The notes beneath the pieces are model-generated. The model had not been told where the DNA came from. It did not search any database and saw nothing but the letters and a program-made list of their open reading frames with translations. 64,000 bases of DNA, from NCBI RefSeq assembly GCF_015627125.1, contig NZ_VTDO01000005.1:110312-174311 (forward strand), read 5' to 3'. Source of the stretch: Acinetobacter rathckeae. Lineage in GTDB: Bacteria; Pseudomonadota; Gammaproteobacteria; Pseudomonadales; Moraxellaceae. This document shows, piece after piece, positions 56,792 through 64,000 of the stretch. Position numbers and translations under genes: made by a program. Position 1 is the stretch's first letter, and every line of letters begins with the position of its first letter.

Positions 56792-58768
56792 ATGAGATCA
56801 GTTTATTTTATGCGTGATTTATGGGTGCAGTATAAGCAAAAAACTTTTCGATACGTTGCGTTAACGGCGATGGCTTTGTCTGCGAATGACCTGTATGCAT
56901 CAAATGAACAGTTTAACGATGCCTTAAATGCCAGTAATCGCGGTAACAGTGCTTTGCTCGATCAATATGTCGCCAGCATGCAGTCCGATGTGCTTGGTTA
57001 TTATCCCGAATACTTTCAACTCAATACTGATTTGGCGACACAACCATCAAGTCGTATTTTAGCGTTTATTCAAAAGTATCCTGATTCTGCGATGGCAGAA
57101 AAACTGGCTGCAGATTACGTTGAAGAAAAAGTAAAAATCGCTGATTTTGTCAGTGCTCAACCGATTATTCGCTATGTATCAAACCCTGATGTTGCAGAAA
57201 AGTGTGCAGTTGCACAAGTACGGGCACAGTCTGGCGATGATTTGGTCTTTGCTGAATTTAAAGATTTATGGCTGAGTACCAGTACCCAACCAGATAGTTG
57301 CTTGGGGCTGATTCGTATGATGCTCAATAGCCCAATAATGACAGCACAAGACAAGCAACAGCGGGTATGGGAGCAACTTAGAGCAGGGCAAATTGGTCTT
57401 GCTGTGTCGAGTGCACAGGGCTTGGGTTTAAATTTAACCATCAGTCAACTCATGCAAATTCAAAATAATCCACTCGGTTATTTATGGTCAGCACCAAAAA
57501 CAAATGATACCGATTACAGCTATCTTATTTTTGCACTTGGGCGTTTAGCGGATACAGATTTAAATACAGCATTGACCAGTGTGAGCCGTACAGTAGAAAA
57601 CACACCGCCAGATGTACAAAAATACCTGTACCGAACGGTGGCTTATATTGGTGGTACGAGTGTACTGAAAAATAATTTTAATCGTGCAGTTCTAGACGAC
57701 TTTGATGCCAGTTATGGTTTGCCATTTAGCCCTGAAGAAGCTGAAATTTATGCAAGACAAGCCATTCGTTTTAGTGCGTGGGAAAGTCTCATTCGTGCAA
57801 TTTCGGTGATGAGCGTGACGCAGCAACAAGAAGACCGTTGGCAGTATTGGCTTGCCCGTGCAGAAGAAAAAAGAAATGATGACGCATCAAAACAGCAAGC
57901 CCAAGCGATTTATCAAAACTTAGCGAAAAGTGGCGATGACTACCACAATCTGCTTGCTCAAGAGCATATAGGAAAGTTATATAACCGCGTTGATCAAGCG
58001 ACAGCATCTGAGAGTGATCAGCAACGTTTGGCTCAAGATCTGAACTTTAATCGTGCTTTTGCTTTAAAACAGGTCGCAGCACCAGCCAGTTTTAGCACCA
58101 GAGAATGGAACTGGGCAGTTAGACAAGCGTATTTAAAACAAGATGATGGCTTAATTTTAGCGGCTGCACAAAAAGCTGCATTGATGGGTTGGTATGATCG
58201 AGCAATTTATGCGGCAGATCGCACAGTCATTCGTCATAACTATAATTTACGCTATCTTACACCTAACCAAAACGCCGTTTTAATGCATAGTGCTAATGTT
58301 GGCTTAGATCCTGCCTGGGCATATGGCTTAATGCGTCAGGAAAGTCGATTTGTGACCAGTGCTCGTTCCAATGTTGGGGCAGGTGGTCTGATGCAAATTA
58401 TGCCAAATACTGCAAAACTGGTTGCAAAGCAAATGGGTGAAACATATACCCCTTTAGCATTGAGTGATATGAATACCAATGTTCGTTACGGCACATATTA
58501 TCTTTCTATGATACAAAGCCAGCTCAGTGGTAATGCTGTACTGGCAACGGCTGGGTACAATGCAGGGCCAAATCGTGCATTAAGATGGCAGTCGACAGAT
58601 CAGGCATTGGTTGCAGATCAATATGTTGAAACCATTCCAATTGATGAAACACGTAATTATGTTAAAAATGTGATGACCAATACCATTCACTATGGTGCAA
58701 TTTTAGGGCAAGGTAATCAGTACATGAGTAAGTGGATGAAACCGATTCCGCTACGTGGCATCAATTAA
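56792..58768 (+). CDS. slt: soluble lytic murein transglycosylase
   Basis: Periplasmic enzyme that cleaves peptidoglycan glycan strands with formation of 1,6-anhydro ends. The 658-residue protein has a signal peptide ending near NDLYAS, a long helical superhelix (TPR-like repeats) typical of Slt70 and a C-terminal lysozyme-like SLT domain with the catalytic glutamate in YGLMRQESRFVTSARSN near residue 513 and GLMQIMPNTAKLVAKQM. An ATG at 56810 in frame could be the true start. Confidence 0.93.
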   Translation: MRSVYFMRDLWVQYKQKTFRYVALTAMALSANDLYASNEQFNDALNASNRGNSALLDQYVASMQSDVLGYYPEYFQLNTDLATQPSSRILAFIQKYPDSAMAEKLAADYVEEKVKIADFVSAQPIIRYVSNPDVAEKCAVAQVRAQSGDDLVFAEFKDLWLSTSTQPDSCLGLIRMMLNSPIMTAQDKQQRVWEQLRAGQIGLAVSSAQGLGLNLTISQLMQIQNNPLGYLWSAPKTNDTDYSYLIFALGRLADTDLNTALTSVSRTVENTPPDVQKYLYRTVAYIGGTSVLKNNFNRAVLDDFDASYGLPFSPEEAEIYARQAIRFSAWESLIRAISVMSVTQQQEDRWQYWLARAEEKRNDDASKQQAQAIYQNLAKSGDDYHNLLAQEHIGKLYNRVDQATASESDQQRLAQDLNFNRAFALKQVAAPASFSTREWNWAVRQAYLKQDDGLILAAAQKAALMGWYDRAIYAADRTVIRHNYNLRYLTPNQNAVLMHSANVGLDPAWAYGLMRQESRFVTSARSNVGAGGLMQIMPNTAKLVAKQMGETYTPLALSDMNTNVRYGTYYLSMIQSQLSGNAVLATAGYNAGPNRALRWQSTDQALVADQYVETIPIDETRNYVKNVMTNTIHYGAILGQGNQYMSKWMKPIPLRGIN

Positions 58769-58839
58769 GGAATATTGGGGATATACCATATGTTAGATGT
58801 TATTGTGCGACCGCAAGTAAAAAGGTCAGTGGTGATGTA

Positions 58840-59505
58840 ATGGCTTGGGCACAACAGTCACGATCTCGCATGTTTTATTGGGTTGTTTTTTTTAGCGGTG
58901 TATTTGTTTGCTTTCAGGCTACGGCTGTTTTTGCAAATAAACCACTTGCGAATACAGGTTATATTTTACATATTCAAATGACACCTGCCATTTGTGCACT
59001 CGACATTAACCAAAAAAAACAGCGCAAGTGTTTAGAGGGATACTCTTTAACCATTGCCAGTCTCGTGCCAGAAGACTTTGATAACAATTGTATAACGGAC
59101 TCATCGGCGAGTTTACCGCCATTACAGGCCAAAGTTGTTGCTCGAGTTATTCCAGATGAAGCCTATCGTGTGCAACTTTGGCGAACAATTGGTGGCTGTA
59201 CACAAATGACGGCATCGCAGTACTTTAGAACTATCATTAACTATGCACAAAACTTAAAAATTCCGACAGTACTTACAGATACAACCTCAAATAATGTGCA
59301 AAAAACAGCATTAGAAGGGCAGTTCTTCGCCTTGAATAAAGGTTTGGCTGAACGAAGCGTGATTTTAAGTTGTCAAAAAGAGGGACGTACTGCCTATCTC
59401 ACTCACGTAAGCATCTGTTATAAAAGTAATGGTCAATTTAAATCGTGTCCAACAACTATGGTATCGAATTGCCCGAATAATATAATGGTTCAAGGAACAT
59501 ATTAA
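58840..59505 (+). CDS. RNase T2-fold protein without catalytic residues
   Basis: A 221-residue exported protein (membrane-type signal SRMFYWVVFFSGVFVCFQAT, cleavage near FANK). The sequence aligns by eye with RNase I/T2 enzymes: GYILHIQMTPAIC with the N-terminal strand and cysteine, QLWRTIGGCTQMTASQYFR with the second active-site block, and SVILSCQKEGRTAYLTHVSI with the C-terminal disulfide block. In RNase T2 proteins the catalytic residues lie in HGLWP and E-x2-KHG-x-C. Here these read ASLVP (codons from 59056) and LWRTIGGC (to 59199), so both histidines, the Glu and the Lys are gone. The cysteines stay. It is likely a non-enzymatic, perhaps binding, relative. It starts 71 bases after slt. 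Confidence 0.7.
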   Translation: MAWAQQSRSRMFYWVVFFSGVFVCFQATAVFANKPLANTGYILHIQMTPAICALDINQKKQRKCLEGYSLTIASLVPEDFDNNCITDSSASLPPLQAKVVARVIPDEAYRVQLWRTIGGCTQMTASQYFRTIINYAQNLKIPTVLTDTTSNNVQKTALEGQFFALNKGLAERSVILSCQKEGRTAYLTHVSICYKSNGQFKSCPTTMVSNCPNNIMVQGTY

Positions 59506-59649
59506 ACTGCATTTGTGCTATGAAATGATCATCATTAAATATACATCTTGCCCGAGATTAAAGTACAATCTTGAGCATTTCGTATCAATCAAAGCGTAGT
59601 AAACACACGACTTGATTATATTTGTCGCACTCAAATGGAGAAGAACACA

Positions 59650-60633
59650 ATGAAACAGCCCGTTCGCGTTGCCGTTACAGGAGCCGCAGGCCAAATCGGA
59701 TACAGCTTACTGTTTCGTATTGCAAGTGGTGAGATGTTAGGGAAAGACCAACCTGTTATTTTACAACTATTAGAAATTCCTGTTGAAAAAGCACAGCAAG
59801 CACTGCAAGGTGTGAAAATGGAGCTTGATGATTGTGCGTTTCCGCTACTCAGCGACATTATTTGCACAGATGATCCAAACGTCGCATTTAAAGATGCAGA
59901 TTATGCATTACTTGTTGGTGCTCGTCCTCGTGGGCCAGGTATGGAACGTGCTGACTTACTCCAAGAAAATGCAAAAATCTTTACTGTACAAGGTAAAGCA
60001 CTCAATGATTATGCAAATAAAAATGTAAAAGTATTGGTTGTGGGTAATCCTGCCAATACGAATGCATATATTGCAATGAAGTCTGCACCAGACTTACCTG
60101 CAAAAAACTTTACTGCAATGCTACGTCTAGATCACAACCGTGCTTTAACGCAATTGGCGCAAAAAGCCAATGTTGCGGTTGCGGACATTAAAAAATTAAC
60201 TGTGTGGGGCAACCATTCACCAACCATGTATGCGGATTATCGTTTTGCTACCGTTAACGGTCAAAGCCTTAAAGCTAAAATTAATGATGATGCATGGAAC
60301 AAAGATGACTTCTTGCCAACAGTAGGCAAGCGTGGTGCGGCCATTATTAATGCCCGTGGTCTATCTTCAGCTGCTTCAGCTGCCAATGCTGCCATTGACC
60401 ATATGCGTGATTGGGCATTAGGTACATCAGGTGAGTGGGTGACGATGGGTATCCCTTCAGATGGTTCATATGGTATTCCTGAAGGTGTGATGTATGGTGT
60501 ACCGGTAACGTGTCAAAATGGTGAATACACACGTGTAGAAGGTTTAGAAATAGATGCCTTTAGCCGTGAGCGTATGGACTTTACGTTACAAGAGCTTGAA
60601 GAAGAACGTGCTGCGATTGCTCACTTGCTTTAA
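59650..60633 (+). CDS. mdh: malate dehydrogenase (NAD)
   Basis: Interconverts malate and oxaloacetate in the TCA cycle. The 327-residue protein has the Rossmann motif [20 protein letters not shown], the substrate arginine [19 protein letters not shown], and the catalytic Asp-His pair in [13 protein letters not shown] and [13 protein letters not shown]. It belongs to the cytoplasmic-type Mdh found in Pseudomonas-like groups rather than the E. coli type. I chose the ATG at 59650 with GGAG upstream; an ATG at 59635 is in frame but inside the ribosome site. A terminator follows. Confidence 0.96.
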   Translation: MKQPVRVAVTGAAGQIGYSLLFRIASGEMLGKDQPVILQLLEIPVEKAQQALQGVKMELDDCAFPLLSDIICTDDPNVAFKDADYALLVGARPRGPGMERADLLQENAKIFTVQGKALNDYANKNVKVLVVGNPANTNAYIAMKSAPDLPAKNFTAMLRLDHNRALTQLAQKANVAVADIKKLTVWGNHSPTMYADYRFATVNGQSLKAKINDDAWNKDDFLPTVGKRGAAIINARGLSSAASAANAAIDHMRDWALGTSGEWVTMGIPSDGSYGIPEGVMYGVPVTCQNGEYTRVEGLEIDAFSRERMDFTLQELEEERAAIAHLL

Positions 60634-60644
60634 TAGCAAATCAT

Positions 60645-60675
60645 AAAAAACACCGCTTTTAAAGCGGTGTTTTTT
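60645..60675. terminator. bidirectional terminator after mdh
   Basis: A perfect stem of about 15 bp with almost no loop (60645-60659 with 60661-60675), A-run to the left and T-run to the right, serves mdh and the convergent gene. Confidence 0.9.
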
Positions 60676-60676
60676 A

Positions 60677-61195
60677 TTAAGAAATATGCTTGTGTATTAA
60701 ATCTTTAAACCATAATTCATTGTTTAGCGTTTGAAGTGTGGCGTGGTTCAGTAAGCGATTTAAGTCTTTATTGGAGCAAGACAAATACTTGTTTAACCAG
60801 TGCCGTGTTAATGCCACCTCATTTTTACACTTACAGGCATATGCAAGCATAAAATAAATATTCGCATGTTTTAAATGTGCCAATGGCTTTAAAATTTGTT
60901 GCGTAATGGTGGCAAACTTCACATCAGCTGTTAGCTCATAATACAGCATATAGGCATTAGCCAATGCGAAAGATAAGTTTAAAAATAACTCGGTATCTAT
61001 CTCTTCAAATTCAATACGTGCTTGCTCTAATAAAGCAATTGCTTCATGCAAAAAGTGTATTTTTTCAGATTTATGCTGACTTAACTCAACTAAAGCCAAA
61101 CGTAACTCTCCACGTTCTAATGCCAACGTCGCAGAATTTTCTTCCAAATACATCTGGTCTGTTTCACCAATACGTTGAATCAACGATTTACTCAT
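60677..61195 (-). CDS. hypothetical helical-repeat protein
   Basis: A 172-residue protein made of helix pairs (MYLEENSATLALERGELRLA, LFLNLSFALANAYMLYYELT) that read like degenerate TPR or related repeats; no other motif is found. The ATG at 61195 follows a weak ribosome site; an in-frame TTG at 61216 is less likely. The 2OG-oxygenase gene ends 38 bases upstream, so the two may be a unit. Function unknown. Confidence 0.65.
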   Translation of the reverse strand: MSKSLIQRIGETDQMYLEENSATLALERGELRLALVELSQHKSEKIHFLHEAIALLEQARIEFEEIDTELFLNLSFALANAYMLYYELTADVKFATITQQILKPLAHLKHANIYFMLAYACKCKNEVALTRHWLNKYLSCSNKDLNRLLNHATLQTLNNELWFKDLIHKHIS

Positions 61196-61233
61196 ACCAC
61201 AACCTATATAAAGCACATATATTATTTAGATAC

Positions 61234-61836
61234 TTACCATACTTCATTATCATGACGTAGCCATGCGGTAATAGACAAGCGTTGTTGCTTAGAAACCTGT
61301 ACCTCATGTAACAAATTACTGTCAAATACCACCATTCGGTTCGGTTTTGGAATAATCACATGCCAATGGTCTTGCTTATCTTGCAAGCGAAGCTCACCAC
61401 CCCAGTCATCTTGCCAAATATCATGCATATAAAATACAGTTGAAATGATTCGATCATTTTTTTGTTGAGGATTATCTCGATGTAGAGCATATGCCTCACC
61501 CACACCATAACGTGCAAAATGAGCCTCAACCTGATTAATACCCATAAAAAAAGCCTGATTAAACACTTTTCCTAATGCCAACAAGTTTTCACGATGTTGT
61601 TTTGCAAGCACTTGGGTATCATCAAGCCATAAAATATGATCACTACGAATATGACTGACTACACCATTTTGAATGCCCGCTGCCCTAAACTCATTTAAAT
61701 GCTGTAAACACTCAGTATTTAACGCCGTAAAAAAATCACTGTCATACACTTGATCAATGACACAAAAACCATAATTATCAATCTGATCCAAGATGAAATC
61801 AGTATTCCAACCAAATGGCAAAGAGGTATTAACCAT
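61234..61836 (-). CDS. 2-oxoglutarate-Fe(II) oxygenase family protein
   Basis: A 200-residue double-stranded beta-helix protein. The iron ligands are visible: HxD in EAYALHRDNPQQ near residue 119, the distal His in LLHEVQVSK, and the 2-oxoglutarate arginine in QQRLSITAWLR. It resembles the 2OG-oxygenase group with prolyl hydroxylase-like wording. Substrate unknown. It runs opposite to rlmJ, with about 110 bases between the starts. Confidence 0.85.
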   Translation of the reverse strand: MVNTSLPFGWNTDFILDQIDNYGFCVIDQVYDSDFFTALNTECLQHLNEFRAAGIQNGVVSHIRSDHILWLDDTQVLAKQHRENLLALGKVFNQAFFMGINQVEAHFARYGVGEAYALHRDNPQQKNDRIISTVFYMHDIWQDDWGGELRLQDKQDHWHVIIPKPNRMVVFDSNLLHEVQVSKQQRLSITAWLRHDNEVW

Positions 61837-61947
61837 AGTAAAATCGTAACAAAAGCAAAGAATACCTATATTAGAACAGTTTTACCCACAGCATGGAAAA
61901 AAAAATTCGTGTTAAGATATAGCCAGAAATGAGGAAAATATACACCT

Positions 61948-62805
61948 ATGAACTATCGTCACCACTTCCATGCGGGTAACTTTGCTGATGTAATGAAGCA
62001 CGTTCTACTGCTTCAGCTACTTAATCGCTTAAACCAAAAAGACAAGCCGTATTGCTACATCGACACGCATGGCGGTGCGGGAAAATACGACTTATCTAAA
62101 GCACCTTCACAAAAGTCAGGTGAATTCTTATCGGGTATTCATCGCTTAACCCAACTGACTGCACAAGAAAAAAAGACTGCACCAGAAACAGTGAAGCACT
62201 ACCTTAAACTGGTCGATGAACTTAGAGAGCAAGATGGGCAAGGTGCATACCCTGGATCTCCTTGGTTTGCACTCAAAGGTATGAGAGAAACTGACCGTGC
62301 AACCATCTTTGAAATGCAGCCTGAAGTTTTTCAACTCTTAGACCATCATATTTATGACAAGCGAGCTGGTCTACATCAACGAGATGCCTACGAAGGCTTG
62401 CTTGCTGTCATTCCGCCTAAAGAAAAACGCGGTCTTGTCATGATTGACCCACCGTATGAAATAGAACGTCAAGACTTTCCACAGCTCATAGAACTGCTAA
62501 AAAATGCATATACAAAATGGCCTACGGGCGTATTTGCTGTGTGGTATCCAATTAAAGACCGTGTAATGGTTGATCGCTTTTTGAAAAAAATGGCGAACAC
62601 GGGCATTCGCCGTCAACTTGTTTGTGAAATTTGCGTATGGCCAGATGATACTCCAGTAGGTTTAAATGGCTGTGGTTTACTTGTAATTAATCCGCCTTGG
62701 AAATTTGCAGAGCAAGCCAGAGAATCACTGAAATGGTTAGCACCTTATCTAAAAATGCATGATCTTGGTGGTTCGGTTGTTGTTAAAACCACCGTTGGCG
62801 AATAA
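61948..62805 (+). CDS. rlmJ: 23S rRNA (adenine2030-N6)-methyltransferase RlmJ
   Basis: Methylates A2030 of 23S rRNA. The 285-residue protein has the signature start NYRHHFHAGNFADVMKHVLL, the SAM motif YIDTHGGAGKYDL, and the catalytic N-methyl-adenine motif LVMIDPPYE near residue 165. Length and wording match YhiR/RlmJ. Confidence 0.95.
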   Translation: MNYRHHFHAGNFADVMKHVLLLQLLNRLNQKDKPYCYIDTHGGAGKYDLSKAPSQKSGEFLSGIHRLTQLTAQEKKTAPETVKHYLKLVDELREQDGQGAYPGSPWFALKGMRETDRATIFEMQPEVFQLLDHHIYDKRAGLHQRDAYEGLLAVIPPKEKRGLVMIDPPYEIERQDFPQLIELLKNAYTKWPTGVFAVWYPIKDRVMVDRFLKKMANTGIRRQLVCEICVWPDDTPVGLNGCGLLVINPPWKFAEQARESLKWLAPYLKMHDLGGSVVVKTTVGE

Positions 62806-62839
62806 CTGTAGTAAATCAGGATATTTAGGAAACCTACAA

Positions 62840-63655
62840 ATGACTAAGACAATAAAGCCAGATGATGAATATTCTGATGATAAACATGATGGGCTTACTT
62901 TTGAGGTGATTGAAGAAGAAGACACAAGCGAAGGACAAAAGGTGAAACGCCGTGGTATCTATCTTTGGCCGAACCTAATCACCACAGCGGCAATGTTGTG
63001 TGGTTTCTATTCTATTGTTGCAAGCATGGAAAGCCATTATTTACATGCACTGTATGCTATTTTTTTAGCTGCATTTTTAGATGGGTTAGATGGTCGAGTT
63101 GCACGAGCAATTGGTGCACAAAGCGCTTTTGGTGAGCAACTTGATTCGTTATCAGATCTTATCGCCTTTGGTTTAGCTCCAGCCATACTTATGTACAGCT
63201 GGAGTTTGCATAGTTTAGGTCGAATAGGATTAGCTTGTTGTTTTGTCTATGCCGCTTGTGCTGCTTTTCGTTTGGCTAGATTTAACGTGCAAATTGATGT
63301 TGTAGATAAACGCTACTTTATTGGTATCGCAAGTCCACTTGGTGCAATACTTGTTATTTCACTGGTTTGGGTAAGTAGAGACTATCCACACTTATTTGAT
63401 GTAAAAGATAAAGCCATACAAATTGCATATGCAACTTTTATGGTGATCGTTGGTATTCTTATGGTTTCCAACATGAAATATTACTCATTTAAGCAAGTTG
63501 ATCGTAGTCGAGTTCCCTTTATTGTCATGTTACCTGTGGTGATGATTCTTGCTGCAATGACCTACAACATACCTGTTGGTATTTTGGTGGTATCGTTACT
63601 TTATGTACTCTCTGGCTTTATTACTACATTCTTTGCTAAAGATAAAACTGCCTAA
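62840..63655 (+). CDS. pssA: CDP-diacylglycerol-serine O-phosphatidyltransferase
   Basis: Makes phosphatidylserine, the precursor of phosphatidylethanolamine, in the inner membrane. The 271-residue protein has a cytoplasmic acidic start, the CDP-alcohol motif DGLDGRVARAIG...GEQLDSLSD at about residues 80-106 with all the conserved Asp residues, and about seven membrane helices. The ATG at 62840 is chosen because the open frame further up overlaps rlmJ and is non-homologous. It is the integral-membrane (type II) PssA, not the E. coli type. Confidence 0.93.
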   Translation: MTKTIKPDDEYSDDKHDGLTFEVIEEEDTSEGQKVKRRGIYLWPNLITTAAMLCGFYSIVASMESHYLHALYAIFLAAFLDGLDGRVARAIGAQSAFGEQLDSLSDLIAFGLAPAILMYSWSLHSLGRIGLACCFVYAACAAFRLARFNVQIDVVDKRYFIGIASPLGAILVISLVWVSRDYPHLFDVKDKAIQIAYATFMVIVGILMVSNMKYYSFKQVDRSRVPFIVMLPVVMILAAMTYNIPVGILVVSLLYVLSGFITTFFAKDKTA

Positions 63656-63663
63656 AAGTTTTT

Positions 63664-63710
63664 TTAACACCAATTTATGTACCCAAATGCATTAAATTGG
63701 TGTTTTTTTA
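63664..63710 (+). terminator. terminator after pssA
   Basis: A perfect 12-bp stem (63666-63677 with 63693-63704) and a T-run, shortly behind pssA. Confidence 0.9.
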
Positions 63711-63781
63711 TCATTAAAGTTTAGTTTTGCATATAAAATATACATGTGATAGAAAAAAATGAATAAAATTATTATAGGGGG

Positions 63782-63809
63782 TTGCAAAGGGATTAGTTTC
63801 GTCTATAAT
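63782..63809 (+). promoter_or_regulatory. strong promoter P1 of a downstream stable-RNA operon
   Basis: TTGCAA (63782-63787), a 16-base spacer and a perfect TATAAT (63804-63809), followed by a GC-containing start region. It points out of the window. Confidence 0.7.
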
Positions 63810-63944
63810 GCGTATCCATCGGCGGTGCTGTTGGAAGAAACTTCTTAATAAACAATATCTTAGTTAATTAGTTTAGGGTTTAGGTCTTAGATTGATTGGT
63901 TAAGGGAGTTTAGTTAGGGGGTAGAAAAAACTTTCAAAAAGCAT

Positions 63945-63972
63945 TTGACAAACTTTGGAAACGGAGTAGAAT
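63945..63972 (+). promoter_or_regulatory. strong promoter P2 of a downstream stable-RNA operon
   Basis: A perfect TTGACA (63945-63950), a 16-base spacer and TAGAAT (63967-63972), with an A/T-rich stretch upstream (UP-element-like) and a GC-rich discriminator (GGCCGACC) downstream. This is the pattern of stringently controlled rRNA promoters. Confidence 0.75.
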
Positions 63973-64000
63973 GGCCGACCTAGCTTACTGATGACGAATC

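Overview
The window is a housekeeping stretch of a gammaproteobacterial chromosome with roughly 40% GC. Gene content, gene order and ribosomal protein sequences point to Acinetobacter (Moraxellaceae): the leuC-leuD-(lipoprotein)-leuB block, the asd / fimV / truA neighbourhood shared with Pseudomonas, C-minus (zinc-free) forms of S4, S14, L28 and L33, and AT-rich codon use. The species cannot be fixed from the sequence alone.

Layout. 1-3632 (+): end of leuC, then leuD, a small lipoprotein and leuB (leucine biosynthesis). 3715-4038: a decayed small membrane-protein gene. 4096-13592 (mostly -): infA, truA, an asparaginase, a FimV split into two genes, asd, a lipid A acyltransferase, a tautomerase-family protein and uup. 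13629-21692 (+): slyX, a gene-poor gap, then a block with topA, a putative zinc protease, a UvrD-like helicase, a lone RRM protein and two small conserved proteins. 21747-27867: a YbaL-like antiporter, rpmG-rpmB, a TetR regulator, purU, engB and a glutamine-amidotransferase-like protein. 28117-41685 (+): the complete S10-spc-alpha ribosomal superoperon with secY and rpoA. 41998-47533: sdhE with a YgfX-like partner, then on the minus strand yheV, prlC and rnr. 47825-48421: tRNA-Ser and three identical tRNA-Arg genes. 48551-56595: a YcxB-like protein and an FAH-family hydrolase, then on the minus strand a YihY/BrkB membrane protein, xpt, a DUF3108 protein, an unknown, ybeY, phoH-like and miaB. 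56792-63655: slt, a degenerate RNase T2-fold protein, mdh, two minus-strand genes, rlmJ and pssA. The last 300 bases carry two strong stable-RNA-type promoters pointing out of the window, most likely at an rRNA operon.

Together the genes serve leucine synthesis, translation (about 30 ribosomal proteins, IF-1, tRNAs, tRNA/rRNA modification and maturation by TruA, MiaB, YbeY, RlmJ and RNase R), envelope biology (FimV, lipid A acylation, Slt, PssA) and central metabolism (malate dehydrogenase, SdhE, PurU, Xpt). No CRISPR array, prophage, intact insertion sequence or recognisable defence system was seen. The most interesting signals are small: a bipartite FimV, three family members that lack catalytic residues (RNase T2-like, tautomerase-like, class I amidotransferase-like), a pseudogene with two in-frame stops, a 120-bp tRNA-Arg duplication, and three structured RNA elements in the ribosomal superoperon.
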